From Ancylobacter novellus DSM 506 (lineage in GTDB: Bacteria; Pseudomonadota; Alphaproteobacteria; Rhizobiales; Xanthobacteraceae): a stretch of DNA of 64,000 nt. Each line of letters opens with the position of its first letter. Position 1 is the first letter of the stretch. The translations under genes and the position numbers were made by a program. Positions 46,852 through 55,654 of the stretch are shown here, piece by piece. The DNA lies in NCBI RefSeq assembly GCF_000092925.1, contig NC_014217.1, positions 4,701,024-4,765,023 of the forward strand, in the 5' to 3' direction. The notes beneath the pieces are model-generated. The model made no database searches. It saw only the letters and a list, made by a program, of their open reading frames with translations, and had not been told where the DNA came from.

Positions 46852-47886
46852 TCACTGCACCGGGGAATCCGGCTCCTCCGGCCCCACGACCTCCTCGGCC
46901 TTGAAGCCGTAGGAGCGGCCGCAGAACTCGCAGGTCACGGTGACCTTGCCGTCCTCGACCAGGCTCTCGCGCTCCTCGCGCGAGAAGCCGGCCAGCACGT
47001 TCATCACCCGCTCGCGCGAGCAGGAGCATTTGGCGACCACGCCCTCGGTCTCGAACACGCGCACGCCGCGCTCGTGGAACAGGCGGAACAGCAGCCGCTC
47101 GCTCGACAAGTCAGCGTCGACCAGCTCGACATCCTCCAGCGTGCCGACCAGCGACTGCACCTCGACCCAGGCGTCGTCCTCGACAACCTCCGGAATCTCC
47201 GTGCCCTCCGGCGCGTCGCCGGGGTGCAGGTCGGCGGGGCGAATGCGCCCGCCCTCCGTCGGCAGGAACTGCACCATCAGCCCGCCGGCGCGCCAGGACG
47301 AGGCCGCGCCGCCCGGGCGCACCTCCTCGGCGACCGCGAGGCGCACCCGCGTCGGGATCTGCTCGGACTGGGCGAAATACTGGTGCGCCGCGGCTTCCAG
47401 CCCGCCGCCCTCCAGGGCGACGACGCCCTGGTAGCGGTTGACCGAGAGCCCCTGGTCGATGGTCATGGCGAGATGGCCATGGCCGAGCAGGGCGCCGCTG
47501 TCGAAAGCGGTGCCGGCGGCCTCGATGGCGGCGACCTTCTCCGCGTCGAAGCGGGCATAGGCGCGCACGTCCTGCGGCGCGGTGAAATCCACCACGAGCA
47601 GGTCGACCGGCCCGTCGGTACGGGTCTGCAGGATGAAGCGCCCGGCGATCTTGAGCGTCGAGCCCAGGAGCACGGTGAGCGCCACCGCCTCGCCGAGCAG
47701 GCGCTTGACCGGCGCGGGATAATTGTGATGCGCCAGCACCGCGTCGAGGCTGGTGCCGAGGCGCACGACGCGTCCGCGCACGTCGAGCCCGTCGACGTGG
47801 AAGGGGGTGACGCGGTCGTCCACCGCCTCGGCGGCAGGCGAGCGGCTTTCGGGCGAACGGCTATGGGATTGCGTGTGTGATGTCAT
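46852..47886 (-). CDS. hslO: Hsp33 redox-regulated chaperone
   Basis: 344 residues. The C-terminal zinc switch has CSC (KCSCSRERV) and CEFC about 31 residues later, the redox sensor of Hsp33. The N-terminal chaperone core includes LLGEAVALTVLLGSTLKIAGRFILQ. It prevents aggregation under oxidative stress in the cytoplasm. The start is placed at ATG 47886 with GGAG upstream; longer frames from 47958 are possible. Confidence 0.93.
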   Translation of the reverse strand: MTSHTQSHSRSPESRSPAAEAVDDRVTPFHVDGLDVRGRVVRLGTSLDAVLAHHNYPAPVKRLLGEAVALTVLLGSTLKIAGRFILQTRTDGPVDLLVVDFTAPQDVRAYARFDAEKVAAIEAAGTAFDSGALLGHGHLAMTIDQGLSVNRYQGVVALEGGGLEAAAHQYFAQSEQIPTRVRLAVAEEVRPGGAASSWRAGGLMVQFLPTEGGRIRPADLHPGDAPEGTEIPEVVEDDAWVEVQSLVGTLEDVELVDADLSSERLLFRLFHERGVRVFETEGVVAKCSCSRERVMNVLAGFSREERESLVEDGKVTVTCEFCGRSYGFKAEEVVGPEEPDSPVQ

Positions 47887-47951
47887 GTCGGCTCCGTCCG
47901 CGCCCATATAGGTGCGCCCCGTGCCGGATGCGAGGGGCGCGAGTTCGCTGG

Positions 47952-48040
47952 CCGTCACCCCGGACAGCCGGAGGCCGATCCGGGGTCGCGTGACAATTGG
48001 CGAACGATCCCGGCCCTCGCTGCGCTCGGCCGGGATGGCG
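47952..48040. repeat. Dispersed palindromic repeat, family B (diverged)
   Basis: CCGTCACCCCGGACAGCC at the left and CTCGGCCGGGATGGCGG at the right, with the internal arms ATCCGGGGTCG and CGATCCCGGCCCTCG. Point changes suggest an old copy. It lies between argF and hslO. Confidence 0.75.
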
Positions 48041-48048
48041 GTTTGAGC

Positions 48049-48999
48049 TTACGCCGCCGCGCCTTCGAGACACCAGGCGAGGATGCCCTTCTGCGCGTGC
48101 AGGCGGTTCTCCGCCTCGTCGAACACCACCGACTGCGGGCCGTCCATCACCTCGTCGGTGACTTCCTCGCCGCGATGGGCGGGCAGGCAGTGCATGAAGA
48201 TGGCCCCGGGCGCGGCCCGGCGCATCAGCGCGCCGTTGACCTGGTAGGGGCGCAGCAGGTTGTGCCGGCGCTCATACTCGGCGTCGCCCATCGATACCCA
48301 GGTGTCGGTGACGACGCAGTCCGCACCTTCGACCGCCTCGTCGGCATCGTTGCCGAAGCGAACCTTGGCGCCGTTGCTGCGCGCCCAGTCGACCAGCGCC
48401 GGGCGCGGGGCGAGCTCGGGCGGGGTGGCGACGTTGAGCGCGAAGTCGAAGCGCTGCGCCGCATGTATCCAGGAGGCGAGCACGTTGTTGGCGTCGCCGG
48501 TCCAGGCCACGGTGCGCCCGGCGATCGGCCCCTTGTGCTCCTCGAAGGTCATCACGTCCGCCATGATCTGGCAGGGATGGCTCTCGCGCGTCAGCCCGTT
48601 GATCACCGGCACGGTGGCGTGGGCAGCGAGTTCCTCCAGCGCACGGTGGTCGAGGATGCGGATCATGATGGCGTCGACATAGCGCGAGAGCACCTTCGCC
48701 GTGTCGGCGATGGTCTCGCCGCGGCCGAGTTGCATCTCCGCGCCGGTCAGCATGATGGTCTCGCCGCCGAGCTGCCGCATGGCGACGTCGAAGGAGATGC
48801 GGGTGCGCGTCGAGGGCTGGTCGAACACCATGGCCAGCACCTTGCCGGCGAAGGGTTTCTCGGCAGCGATCTCGTGGCGGCGGCTCTTGAGGTCGTGCGA
48901 CAGGCGCATCAGCGCCCGCAGCTCGTCCGGCGGCAGGGTGTCGAGGTCGAGGAAATGCTTCACCGCGCCGTTGCCGGCAGCCCCGTTGTTCGCGCTCAT
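48049..48999 (-). CDS. argF: Ornithine carbamoyltransferase
   Basis: 316 residues. Carbamoyl phosphate site [10 protein letters not shown] (about 60-69), [21 protein letters not shown] and ornithine site [11 protein letters not shown] are all present. It makes citrulline from ornithine. The start ATG 48999 overlaps the argD stop by 4 bases, so the pair is coupled. A longer frame back to 49515 is argD antisense-frame sequence and was rejected. Confidence 0.96.
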   Translation of the reverse strand: MSANNGAAGNGAVKHFLDLDTLPPDELRALMRLSHDLKSRRHEIAAEKPFAGKVLAMVFDQPSTRTRISFDVAMRQLGGETIMLTGAEMQLGRGETIADTAKVLSRYVDAIMIRILDHRALEELAAHATVPVINGLTRESHPCQIMADVMTFEEHKGPIAGRTVAWTGDANNVLASWIHAAQRFDFALNVATPPELAPRPALVDWARSNGAKVRFGNDADEAVEGADCVVTDTWVSMGDAEYERRHNLLRPYQVNGALMRRAAPGAIFMHCLPAHRGEEVTDEVMDGPQSVVFDEAENRLHAQKGILAWCLEGAAA

Positions 49000-50204
49000 G
49001 CTGCCGCTCCCTTCACGGCATCGGCCTTCAGGCCCTGTTCGATCTTCGTGCAGGCGGCGTCGAGCTTGTCGAACGCCGCGTCGATCTCCGCTTCGCCGAT
49101 GGTGAGCGGAGGCAAGAGGCGGACCACATTCTCCGCCGCGGAGGGCGCGAGCATGTGCTCGTCGCGCATGGCGTTGATGAGGTCGCCATTCGGCACCAGC
49201 GTGCGCAGGCCGATGAGCAGGCCCTCGCCGCGCACCTCGGCGATCACCGCCGGGTGGCGGTCCTTGAGCTCGGCGAGCCGCTGGCGCAGCCGGGCGGAGG
49301 TCGCCTGAACCTTCTCCATGAAGCCCTCGGCCAGCACCACGTCGAGGACGGCATTGGCTACGCTCATGGCGAGCGGGTTGCCGCCATAGGTCGAGCCATG
49401 GGTGCCGGCGGTCATGCCCTTGGCCGCCTCTTCGGTGGCGAGGCACGCGCCGACCGGGAAGCCGCCGCCGATGCCCTTGGCGATGGCCATGATGTCCGGG
49501 GTGATGCCGGCCCATTCATGAGCGAAGAACTTGCCGGTGCGGCCGACGCCGGACTGCACCTCGTCGAGCACCAGCAGGAGCCCGTGCTCGTCGCAGAGCT
49601 GGCGCAGCGCGCGCAGGAACGACCACGAAGGGGAGCGCACGCCGCCCTCGCCCTGCACCGGCTCGACGAGGATGGCACCGGTCTCCGGCCCGATGGCGGC
49701 CTTCACTGCCTCGAGGTCGCCGAAGGGCACCTGGTCGAAGCCGGGCATGGCTGGGCCGAAGCCTTCCAGATATTTGGCGTTGCCGCCGGCGGCGATGGTC
49801 GCCAGCGTGCGGCCGTGGAAGGCGCCCTCGAAGGTGATGATGCGGTTCCGCTCCGGGTGGCCGCTGACATACTGGTAGCGGCGCGCCATCTTGATGGCGC
49901 ACTCCAGCGCTTCCGCACCCGAATTGGTGAAGAACATGGTGTCGGCGAAGGTCGCCTCGGTCAGGCGCTTGGCGAGGCGCTCGCCGCCCTCGATGCGGAA
50001 CAGGTTGGAGAGGTGCCACAGCTTGCCGGCCTGCTCGGTCAGCGCCGCCACGAGATGGGGGTGGGCATGGCCGAGCACGTTCACCGCGATGCCGGCGGTG
50101 AAGTCGAGATATCGCTGCCCGTCCTTGGTGAACAGCCAGGCGCCTTCGCCCCGCTCGAAGACCAGGTCGATGCGATTATAGGTCGGCAGGATGGGGGTGA
50201 TCAC
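48996..50204 (-). CDS. argD: Acetylornithine/succinyldiaminopimelate aminotransferase
   Basis: 402 residues, class III PLP aminotransferase. [46 protein letters not shown] and the PLP lysine in [16 protein letters not shown] are clear. It makes N-acetylornithine. It is followed directly by argF. A GC-rich hairpin with a T-rich tail lies 53-76 bases upstream of the start, which leaves room for a separate promoter or for attenuation. Confidence 0.95.
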   Translation of the reverse strand: MITPILPTYNRIDLVFERGEGAWLFTKDGQRYLDFTAGIAVNVLGHAHPHLVAALTEQAGKLWHLSNLFRIEGGERLAKRLTEATFADTMFFTNSGAEALECAIKMARRYQYVSGHPERNRIITFEGAFHGRTLATIAAGGNAKYLEGFGPAMPGFDQVPFGDLEAVKAAIGPETGAILVEPVQGEGGVRSPSWSFLRALRQLCDEHGLLLVLDEVQSGVGRTGKFFAHEWAGITPDIMAIAKGIGGGFPVGACLATEEAAKGMTAGTHGSTYGGNPLAMSVANAVLDVVLAEGFMEKVQATSARLRQRLAELKDRHPAVIAEVRGEGLLIGLRTLVPNGDLINAMRDEHMLAPSAAENVVRLLPPLTIGEAEIDAAFDKLDAACTKIEQGLKADAVKGAAA

Positions 50205-50256
50205 GCGCCCCTCCCTCTCTCAGCTCTCGGCGTTTGCGCCGGCCCCAAAACGAAAC

Positions 50257-50280
50257 GTGCCGCCCTTGCGGGGGCGGCAC
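50257..50280 (-). terminator. GC-rich hairpin between the LTXXQ gene and argD
   Basis: Perfect 9-bp stem GTGCCGCCC/GGGCGGCAC with a 6-base loop. On the minus strand it is followed by GTTTCGTTTTGG, a weak T tract. It lies 94 bases after the LTXXQ stop and 53 before the argD start, so it can be a terminator for the former or part of the argD leader. Confidence 0.6.
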
Positions 50281-50373
50281 CCGATGAAGCCGGATTTTAT
50301 AGGAGTGGGACGCACGGTCAATATTGGAGCGCCCGGCGGCCGCGATTTGCCGCCAGGCGCGATCGTGGTGTGG

Positions 50374-50898
50374 CTATTCCTGCTCGGCCTCGAACATCCA
50401 CAGCTCGAAGGTCGGCTGCGGCCGGCCGGCATGGTCGGTCATGCCGAGGAAGGCCGGGATGCGGCGCTGCTGCTCGGCGCTGAGCGAGGCGACCAGCGGC
50501 TTGGCGGCGGCGATGACCGATTTGAGGTCGTTCGCGCGAGCGACTTCCGCGTCGGCGAGGCGCTCCAGCACGTCGAGGAAGTCCTGCGCGGCTTCGGCCT
50601 TGGCGCGCTCGGCGGCGCGCGCGGCGGCGTTCTTCGACGCCTGCCGGATCGCGGCCTCGACCGGCGCCCAGAGCTTCTCCTGGTCGGGGGTGAGGCGGAT
50701 CACCGTCTTCAGCGCGATGAGCCGGGCATCGAGCGTCGCCTGGGCGTCATCGTCGGTGTAGAGGTCGACCATAGGCGGGGGCGCATCATTGGCCTGCGGC
50801 GCGGCCGGGGCCTGCGCCATAGCGGGTGCGGCCAGCAGCGCGGTGGCGACGAGCGCCATCGGGGCGAGGGCGGAAAGGCGGGTGAGGATGCGTGTCAT
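50374..50898 (-). CDS. LTXXQ-motif (Spy/CpxP-like) periplasmic protein
   Basis: 174 residues with a signal peptide (LSALAPMALVATALLAAPAMAQA, cut after AMA-QA). The mature part is helical and carries two LTxxQ-like motifs, LTPDQEKLW and LSAEQQRRIP, the mark of the Spy/CpxP superfamily. Those proteins act as ATP-independent periplasmic chaperones or stress sensors. It shares direction with the GCG-repeat protein upstream (24 bases apart). Confidence 0.82.
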   Translation of the reverse strand: MTRILTRLSALAPMALVATALLAAPAMAQAPAAPQANDAPPPMVDLYTDDDAQATLDARLIALKTVIRLTPDQEKLWAPVEAAIRQASKNAAARAAERAKAEAAQDFLDVLERLADAEVARANDLKSVIAAAKPLVASLSAEQQRRIPAFLGMTDHAGRPQPTFELWMFEAEQE

Positions 50899-50922
50899 GT
50901 CGGATCTCCGCTCAATCCTGTC

Positions 50923-51315
50923 TCATCGCCAGCCGCCGCCGGGCAGCGGCCCATGGTAGGGCGTGTCGCGGCAGTGGCCCCAGGGCCCGCGCCACCAGCC
51001 GGGCGGGCAGCCATTGCCGTAATAGACCGGCGCGCCGGGCGGGGCGGCATAGCCGCCGCCGGGCAGGGGGCCGTAATAGGGCGTGTCGCGGCAGCCGCCC
51101 CACGGCCCGCGCCACGCGCCGATGCCGCAGCCCTGGGCGACGGGCGTCGCCAGCGTGCCGGTATCCGGCAGGGAGGGAGCGATCGGAGCGGCGGAAGCGG
51201 GGAGCGCGAAGAAGGCGGAGGCGAGTACGCCGAAGGCGGCGGCAGCGAAGGCGGTGGTAGCAAAGGTTCGGCGAACCGGCGCCGGTCGGGCGGCGGCACT
51301 CAGATGCGGTATCAT
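50923..51315 (-). CDS. Secreted protein with two GCG-WRGPWG-CRDTPY repeats
   Basis: 130 residues. Signal peptide with FATTAFAAAAFGVLASAFF and likely cleavage after ASA. The mature part has two copies of a unit: GCGIGAWRGPWGGCRDTPYY then GPLPGG, and GCPPGWWRGPWGHCRDTPYH then GPLPGG. I recall this as a GCG/CRPN-like repeat class found in many Hyphomicrobiales secreted proteins of unknown role. Start ATG 51315 has GGAG 6 bases upstream. The four cysteines may pair in the periplasm. Confidence 0.8.
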   Translation of the reverse strand: MIPHLSAAARPAPVRRTFATTAFAAAAFGVLASAFFALPASAAPIAPSLPDTGTLATPVAQGCGIGAWRGPWGGCRDTPYYGPLPGGGYAAPPGAPVYYGNGCPPGWWRGPWGHCRDTPYHGPLPGGGWR

Positions 51316-51453
51316 GGACGTCTCCATCACGGGGGTAGACGAAGCGGCGTCATGGATGCATGGCGCGCCGATGCCGACAATGCCCCGAAGGGGTCAGACG
51401 TTCATTTCAGAGCCGTTCCAAGCCGCACGCGACTTGAGGCGGCGAGGGGCGCC

Positions 51454-51674
51454 GACTCAAGTCCTTGATCCGATTCAGGTCCTTTGCCGAGTGTTGCAGC
51501 CCGGACTCTAGCTGGGGAAAACGATCGTTTCGGACGTGAACCTACTCGCCGCGAGTCTACGCATATTGTAGCCTCACCCCAGTCAGATACGACATCTCGT
51601 GCGGCGGCATTCCCAAGGTGGCGTTTGCGGCGTTTAGCCGGCCAAGTTCGCTTGGCCGGAAGGGTGGGGGATTC
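51454..51674. promoter_or_regulatory. gcrA: Cluster of five GANTC (CcrM-type methylation) sites before gcrA
   Basis: GANTC occurs at 51454, 51472, 51504, 51553 and 51670. By base composition under one would be expected in this span. GcrA is known to act with CcrM methylation at GANTC in Caulobacter and relatives, so self-control of gcrA is a reasonable inference. The rest of 51316-51709 shows no gene. Confidence 0.6.
51638..51659. promoter_or_regulatory. Perfect 9-bp hairpin with TTCG loop in the gcrA leader
   Basis: CCGGCCAAG, TTCG, CTTGGCCGG. The stable UUCG-type tetraloop suggests an RNA hairpin on the plus strand, 50-71 bases before the gcrA start. No T run follows, so it is not a standard terminator for plus-strand transcripts. 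Confidence 0.55.
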
Positions 51675-51709
51675 CGCCTCCCGATCGGCAGCGCGAAGGA
51701 GGCACAGCG

Positions 51710-52216
51710 ATGAACTGGACGGACGAGCGCGTCGAACTGCTCAAGAAACTCTGGTCGGATGGGCTCTCGGCGAGCCAGATCGCGGCCGAGCTCGGCGGCG
51801 TCACCCGTAACGCCGTGATCGGCAAGGTGCACCGGCTCGGCCTCTCCGGCCGCGCCAAGGCGCTGGCGCCTTCCGCGCCGCGTCCGCGCAAGCCGCGCCC
51901 GGCATCGAACGGCGCCGTCCATGCGCGCCCCATGGTGCATGGCAACACCGCGCTGGCGCCGGTGATCCGCCCGGTGATCGAGCCGGAGCCGGAGGAGATC
52001 CCGGACCCGGTCGCCAACGTGATCCCGATGGCCGATCGCTGCACCATCCTCGACCTCACCGAGTTCACCTGCCGCTGGCCGGTGGGCGAGCCGGGCAAGG
52101 CCGACTTCTTCTACTGCGGCAGCCGCACCAAGACCGGCCTGCCCTACTGCGCCTATCATTCGCGCATCGCCTACCAGCCGGTGCAGAACCGCGACCGCCG
52201 GCGCGCGGCGCGCTGA
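51710..52216 (+). CDS. gcrA: Cell cycle regulator GcrA
   Basis: 168 residues. The N-terminal HTH MNWTDERVELLKKLWSDGLSASQIAAELG then VTRNAVIGKVHRLGLSGR is diagnostic. A Pro/Arg-rich linker (about 50-100) leads to the sigma70-binding C-terminal domain with CTILDLTEFTCRWPVG and FFYCGSRTKTGLPYCAYHSRIAY. It activates transcription at GANTC-bearing promoters with RNA polymerase. AAGGAGG lies upstream of the ATG. Confidence 0.97.
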   Translation: MNWTDERVELLKKLWSDGLSASQIAAELGGVTRNAVIGKVHRLGLSGRAKALAPSAPRPRKPRPASNGAVHARPMVHGNTALAPVIRPVIEPEPEEIPDPVANVIPMADRCTILDLTEFTCRWPVGEPGKADFFYCGSRTKTGLPYCAYHSRIAYQPVQNRDRRRAAR

Positions 52217-52291
52217 AAAGGCGCATGACGACGATGGTGCCGGCACGGCCGGCGCCATAATTGGGACCAACTTTACCGGCCCGGTCGTGCC

Positions 52292-53056
52292 ATGCTGTTT
52301 CGCGCGACACACATTTCGCGGCGCAAGACCCCGGCCGAGGCCGAGCCCGGCCATTTCCTGCTGCGCCTGAAGGCCGAAGAGATTACCGTCCAGCTCCGCC
52401 GCAACCCGCGCGCCCGCCGCTACACGCTGCGGGTGCGGGCGGCGACACGCGACGTGGTGCTCACCATCCCCGCCCGCGGCACGCTGCGCGAGGCCTATGA
52501 TTTTGCCCAGCGCCATGCCGGCTGGGTGGAGACGCGCCTTGCCCGGCTGCCGGAGGTGGTCGCCTTCGTCCCCGGCGCGGTGATCCCGCTGCGCGGCGAG
52601 CCGCACCGCATCGTCCACCGCCGCGGCGAGCGCGGCACGGTGTGGGCCGGCCGCGAGGACGACGAGTCGGTGCTCTATGTGGCGGGCGAAGAGGCGCATG
52701 TGGCTCGCCGCGTCGCCGACCATCTCAGGCGCGAGGCGCGCAAGGAACTGGTGGCGGCCTCGCACCGCCACGCTGCGACGCTCGGCGTCTCCATCGCCCG
52801 CGTCACGCTGCGCGACACGGCGAGCCGCTGGGGCTCTTGCTCGGGCACCGGCGCGCTGTCCTTCTCCTGGCGGTTGATCCTCGCCCCGCCTTCCGTGCTC
52901 GACTATCTTGCCGCCCACGAGGTAGCGCACCGACGCGAGATGAACCACGGCCCGCGCTTCTGGGCGACGGTGGACCGCCTCTTCCCCGAGCGACACGCCG
53001 CCGAGCTCTGGCTGAAGCGCCACGGTGCGGGACTGCACAGGTACGGGGCAGAGTAG
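52292..53056 (+). CDS. YgjP-like (SprT-type) zinc metallopeptidase
   Basis: 254 residues. The active-site motif HEVAHRREMNHGPRFW (HExxH plus downstream His) lies near residues 209-224, preceded by SRWGSCSGTGALSFSWRLILAPPSVLDYLAAHE, the YgjP/DUF45 family mark. E. coli YgjP has been described as a UTP-hydrolysing or peptidase-like protein, and the physiological role is open. Start ATG 52292. Ends before an A+B repeat pair. Confidence 0.9.
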   Translation: MLFRATHISRRKTPAEAEPGHFLLRLKAEEITVQLRRNPRARRYTLRVRAATRDVVLTIPARGTLREAYDFAQRHAGWVETRLARLPEVVAFVPGAVIPLRGEPHRIVHRRGERGTVWAGREDDESVLYVAGEEAHVARRVADHLRREARKELVAASHRHAATLGVSIARVTLRDTASRWGSCSGTGALSFSWRLILAPPSVLDYLAAHEVAHRREMNHGPRFWATVDRLFPERHAAELWLKRHGAGLHRYGAE

Positions 53057-53089
53057 TCGTTAGCCGTCCTCACTCTTCCCCCCAATGCG

Positions 53090-53174
53090 CCGTCATGGCC
53101 GGGCTTGGCCCGGCCATCCACGCCTTAGGTCCAGGAAGAAGTCGTGGATGCCCGGGCCAAGCCCGGGCATGACG
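53090..53174. repeat. Dispersed palindromic repeat, family A
   Basis: CGTCATGGCCGGGCTTGG...CCGGCCATCCACG and GTCGTGGATGCCCGGG...CCCGGGCATGACGG. Here the left arm carries GGCC and the right CCCGGG, the reverse of most copies. It is 16 bases from the next family B copy. Confidence 0.85.
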
Positions 53175-53190
53175 GTGTGCTTATTCTCAA

Positions 53191-53313
53191 CCGTCATCCC
53201 GGACGGCCACAGGCCGATCCGGGATCGCTCTCAATGCTGATGACGATCCCGGCTCCTGCGCGGAGCCTGCCCTTGGGCTTGCCGAAGGCAAGACCCGAGG
53301 GGTCGGGATGACG
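53191..53313. repeat. Dispersed palindromic repeat, family B, with an expanded right arm
   Basis: The left arm CCGTCATCCCGGACGGCC is standard. The right arm is lengthened by a second stem (GCCCTTGGGCTTGCCG) before GGTCGGGATGACG. Together with the A copy it fills the gap between the convergent YgjP-like and PBP genes. Confidence 0.8.
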
Positions 53314-53326
53314 AAGGCGTGGAGGA

Positions 53327-55495
53327 TCACCCCCGCCCGAACAGCTTGTCGAGCAGCCAGTTGTCGAGGCCGGGGCGCGGGGCATTGGCCGGCGGGCGCT
53401 GCGGGCCGCCGGTGACCACCGGCTCCTCCGGCACCTCGCCGGGCGGCAGCGCGCCGGGGCCGCCGGGCAGGTCCATGCCGGCGCCGGGCAGGGCGACGAC
53501 GGGCATGTCCTTGTGCGCCGCCTTCATCACCTGGCTCCAGATCTCCACCGGCAGGCCGGAGCCGCCGGCCTTCTTCGTCGGCGAGGAATCGTCGTTACCG
53601 AGCCAGACGCCGGCGACGAAGCGGCCGGTGTAGCCCATGAACCAGGCGTCGCGATAATCCTGGCTGGTGCCGGTCTTGCCCGCCGCCGGCCAGCCCGGCA
53701 GGTCGGCGCGGCGGGCGGTGCCGATGCGCAGCACGTCCTGCATCATCCGGTTCATCATGGCGACGTGCGGAGGTGCCATCACCATGCCGCGGCTCTCCTG
53801 CGCATAGGAGAACAGCACCTTGCCGGATTTGTCGCGCACCTGCGCGATGACGTGCGGGGTGACGCCGACGCCGCCATTGGCGAAGGGCGCATAGGCCGCC
53901 GCCATCTCCAGCACCGACACTTCCGAGGTGCCGAGCGCGATGGAGGCGTTGGGCTCCAGCTTGGAATTGACGCCGAGGCGATGAGCGGTCTTCACCACCT
54001 CGTCCGGGCCGACCTCCAGCGCGAGCCGCACCGCCACCGTGTTGAGCGAGAGGGCGAGAGCGGTCTTCAATTCCACCGCGCCGCGATATTCCTTGGAGAA
54101 GTTCTCCGGCCGCCAGCCCTTGATCGAAATCGGCGCGTCCTCGCGCACCGTCTCCGGGGTAAGGCCGCGTTCCATGGCGGTGAGATAGACGAAGGGCTTG
54201 AAGGAGGAGCCGGGTTGGCGCCGGGCGGTGACTGCGCGGTTGTACTGGCTCTCCTCATAGGAGCGCCCGCCGACGAGCGCCCGCACGCCGCCCTCTGTGT
54301 CCATCACCACCAGCGCGCCCTGGTCGACGCCGAGCTTCTTGCCGTTCTTCGCCAGCGCGTCCTTCAGCGCCTTGTCGGCGGCGCCCTGCAGCGAGGGATC
54401 GATCGTGGTCTGGACGGTGAGGTCTTCGGTGATCTGCCCGACGATGGATTTGAGCTGCTCCATCACCCAGTCGGCGACATAGCCGAAACTGTCCGGGCCC
54501 TGCGATTTCGCCAGCGTCGCCGGGCGGGCGAGCGCGGTCTGGCGCATCTGCGCGGTGATGAAGCCCTCATCCTGCATCGCCGCCAGCACTACCTCGGCGC
54601 GCGCCTGCGCGCCTTCGAGGTTGCGGGTCGGGGCGAGCGCCGAGGGCGACTTGACGAGCCCGGCGAGCATCGCGGCCTCCGACAGCGTCACCTGCCGCGC
54701 CGACTTGCCGAAATAGCGCTGCGCCGCGGCCTCGACGCCATAGGCGCCGGCGCCGAAATAGACGCGGTTCATGTAGAGCTCGAGCAGCTCGTTCTTGGAG
54801 TATTTCGTCTCCAGCCAGATCGAGAGGATGAGCTCCTGCACCTTGCGCGAGAGCGTGCGCTCCTGCGTCAGGAACAGGTTCTTGGCGAGCTGCTGGGTCA
54901 GCGTCGAGCCGCCCTCGCGCACCCGGCCCGAGGTGAGGTTGACGAAAACCGCGCGCACGAGGCCGAGCGGGTCGAGCCCGTAATGCTGGTAGAAGCGCCG
55001 GTCCTCGATGGCGACGAAAGCCTGCGGCAGATAGGGCGGCAGCGCGCGCAGCGGCACGTTGGTGCCGCCCATCTCGCCGCGCGTCGCGATGGCCTTGCCG
55101 TCGGCGCCCTGGATGATGACGGTGGGCGGCCGGTCCGGGATGGCAAGGTTCTGGATCGGGGGGAGCTGGCTCGCCTCGTAGAAGATCAGCCCGGCGAGGC
55201 CGATGACGCCCCACAGGCCGAGCACGACGGTCCAATAGACCAGGCGGCCGAACCCGCCGCGCTTGGGCGAGCGGCGACGCTTGCCGGAGGTACGCCCGCG
55301 GCCGCGGCTGCCGCCGTGGCCGCGGCTGCCGCCGTCGGAATCCGAGCGCGAGGAGGATTTCTTGGCGCGCGAGGCGGCGCGCTCGCGCGCCATCACGGTC
55401 GGCCGGTCGTCGGCCGAAAGGCGCAGATCGCCGAAGGCGCCGGATGCTCCCAGCACCGGCTCGCGCCGTTCCCTCTCGCCACGCCGTCCGAACAT
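53327..55495 (-). CDS. Penicillin-binding protein 1A
   Basis: 722 residues, bifunctional peptidoglycan synthase. A basic cytoplasmic tail (about 35-80) rich in Ser, Arg, Gly and Lys precedes one membrane helix (LVYWTVVLGLWGVIGLAGLIFYEA). The GT51 transglycosylase has EDRRFYQHYGLDPLG and GGSTLTQQLAKNLFL; the transpeptidase has SSFKP, SLNTVAV and KTGTSQDYRDAWFMG. The C-terminus is Pro/Gly-rich. It is convergent with the YgjP-like gene and marks the chromosomal side of the mobile element. Confidence 0.95.
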   Translation of the reverse strand: MFGRRGERERREPVLGASGAFGDLRLSADDRPTVMARERAASRAKKSSSRSDSDGGSRGHGGSRGRGRTSGKRRRSPKRGGFGRLVYWTVVLGLWGVIGLAGLIFYEASQLPPIQNLAIPDRPPTVIIQGADGKAIATRGEMGGTNVPLRALPPYLPQAFVAIEDRRFYQHYGLDPLGLVRAVFVNLTSGRVREGGSTLTQQLAKNLFLTQERTLSRKVQELILSIWLETKYSKNELLELYMNRVYFGAGAYGVEAAAQRYFGKSARQVTLSEAAMLAGLVKSPSALAPTRNLEGAQARAEVVLAAMQDEGFITAQMRQTALARPATLAKSQGPDSFGYVADWVMEQLKSIVGQITEDLTVQTTIDPSLQGAADKALKDALAKNGKKLGVDQGALVVMDTEGGVRALVGGRSYEESQYNRAVTARRQPGSSFKPFVYLTAMERGLTPETVREDAPISIKGWRPENFSKEYRGAVELKTALALSLNTVAVRLALEVGPDEVVKTAHRLGVNSKLEPNASIALGTSEVSVLEMAAAYAPFANGGVGVTPHVIAQVRDKSGKVLFSYAQESRGMVMAPPHVAMMNRMMQDVLRIGTARRADLPGWPAAGKTGTSQDYRDAWFMGYTGRFVAGVWLGNDDSSPTKKAGGSGLPVEIWSQVMKAAHKDMPVVALPGAGMDLPGGPGALPPGEVPEEPVVTGGPQRPPANAPRPGLDNWLLDKLFGRG

Positions 55496-55617
55496 GATCC
55501 CCCGCCCCGAAGGGCACCCCGTAACTGCCGGTAAACGAACCCTAAATCAGGGCTTTTAAGGGGGCGTTAAATGGACATTCCGTGTCGCGCGAGCTTTTTC
55601 AACGCTCTAGCGCCAAA

Positions 55618-55645
55618 ACGTTCCCGACGTTCCTCGGGACGTTCC
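55618..55645. repeat. Three direct repeats ACGTTCC beside the integrase
   Basis: ACGTTCC at 55618, 55627 and 55639, starting 9 and 12 bases apart, just past the integrase stop. This spacing suits arm-type or core-type recombinase binding sites, so the stretch may belong to the attachment site. Inference only. Confidence 0.4.
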
Positions 55646-55654
55646 CCGTGATGT

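Noticed and set aside
49000..49515. N-terminal extension of ArgF to 49515
   Set aside because: The added sequence is an off-frame reading of argD. ATG 48999 overlaps the argD stop and gives the family's normal length.
55496..55654. tRNA gene as integration site next to the integrase
   Set aside because: No tRNA cloverleaf or CCA-type 3' end is visible between PBP1A and the integrase.
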